A stretch of 13,905 nucleotides of DNA, taken from positions 1 to 13,905 of the forward strand of contig CAISGS010000305.1 of the NCBI GenBank assembly GCA_903884915.1, in the 5' to 3' direction. Shown piece after piece: positions 13,873-13,905 of the stretch. The translations under genes and the position numbers were made by a program. The stretch's first letter is position 1; the number at the start of each line of letters is the position of its first letter. This stretch comes from an uncultured Caulobacteraceae bacterium. GTDB lineage: Bacteria > Pseudomonadota > Alphaproteobacteria > Caulobacterales > Caulobacteraceae. The notes beneath the pieces were generated by a model that worked only from the letters and a program-made list of their open reading frames with translations, was not told the origin of the DNA and did no database searches.

Positions 13873-13905
13873 ATGACTTTGAAAACCACCCCGTTCGATA
13901 TTGTC
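13873..13905 (+). CDS. Start of antitoxin gene (HI1420/HigA-like addiction module antidote), cut by window end
   Basis: Only 11 codons are inside the window: ATG 13873, product beginning MTLKTTPFDIV. The ribosome site GGGAG (13861-13865) lies seven bases upstream. The start 'LKTTPFD' followed by a hydrophobic pair resembles the opening of the 'addiction module antidote protein' family, helix-turn-helix antitoxins encoded directly after HigB/Gp49-type toxins. The toxin-like C-terminus immediately upstream supports this. With so little sequence the call depends mainly on context. Whether the gene is intact cannot be seen. Confidence 0.6.
   Translation, partial: MTLKTTPFDIV

Noticed and set aside
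13599..13889. 96-codon minus-strand frame considered as a lanthipeptide-like precursor for the LanC-like protein
   Set aside because: It contains Cys and Ser residues, but it lies opposite the toxin stub and antitoxin start, has no visible leader/core division and overlaps the LanC-like gene start. Better explained as an antisense shadow.
1..13905. CRISPR array, insertion sequence, integrase or phage genes
   Set aside because: No regularly spaced repeats and no transposase or integrase motifs were seen on either strand. The only accessory trace is the toxin-antitoxin remnant at the right edge.

Overview
The window is GC-rich, densely packed bacterial DNA. Its gene families (LemA/TPM operon, DUF969-DUF979-DUF2891 operon, spinster-type MFS carrier, penicillin-acylase-fold hydrolase, PhyH dioxygenases) suggest an alphaproteobacterium. 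Caulobacterales or Sphingomonadales is my best guess, from overall impression only; no rRNA or marker gene is present to settle it.

Layout. (1) 2-337: the 3' end of an SDR oxidoreductase. (2) 479-2620: a three-gene envelope operon, a LemA lipoprotein followed by two TPM-domain membrane proteins. (3) 2761-5468: a second tight operon of two multipass membrane proteins (DUF969, DUF979; ATGA overlap) and a soluble DUF2891 protein, all of unknown function. (4) 5543-5633: tRNA-Ser(GCU). (5) 5634-5918: a mostly non-coding gap holding a possible 55-residue minus-strand ORF. (6) 5919-8346: two PhyH-type Fe(II)/2-oxoglutarate dioxygenases and a gluconate-5-dehydrogenase-like SDR, with overlapping stop and start codons. 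(7) 8486-10783: an exported Ntn-hydrolase acylase with all catalytic residues visible. (8) 13645-10780, minus strand: a LanC-like seven-repeat toroid protein followed by a spinster-type MFS transporter. The MFS gene converges on the acylase and shares a CTAG stop palindrome with it. (9) 13758-13905: the C-terminal stub of a HigB/Gp49-type toxin followed immediately by the start of its antitoxin gene, which runs off the window.

How the genes may work together. The LemA/TPM block looks like envelope maintenance. The DUF969/979/2891 block looks like a transporter with a cytosolic partner. The right half (two dioxygenases, SDR, periplasmic acylase, MFS carrier, LanC-like protein) reads as a candidate small-molecule island: an acylated compound could be deacylated outside the cytoplasm, carried by the MFS protein, then hydroxylated and oxidised inside. 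That pathway is inference. The least ordinary item is the LanC-like protein: it has seven GxxG repeats and a Cys-Cys-Gly zinc motif where LanC proteins usually have Cys-His-Gly, and no dehydratase or convincing precursor peptide is visible. The truncated toxin beside an apparently intact antitoxin start is the clearest sign of gene decay.
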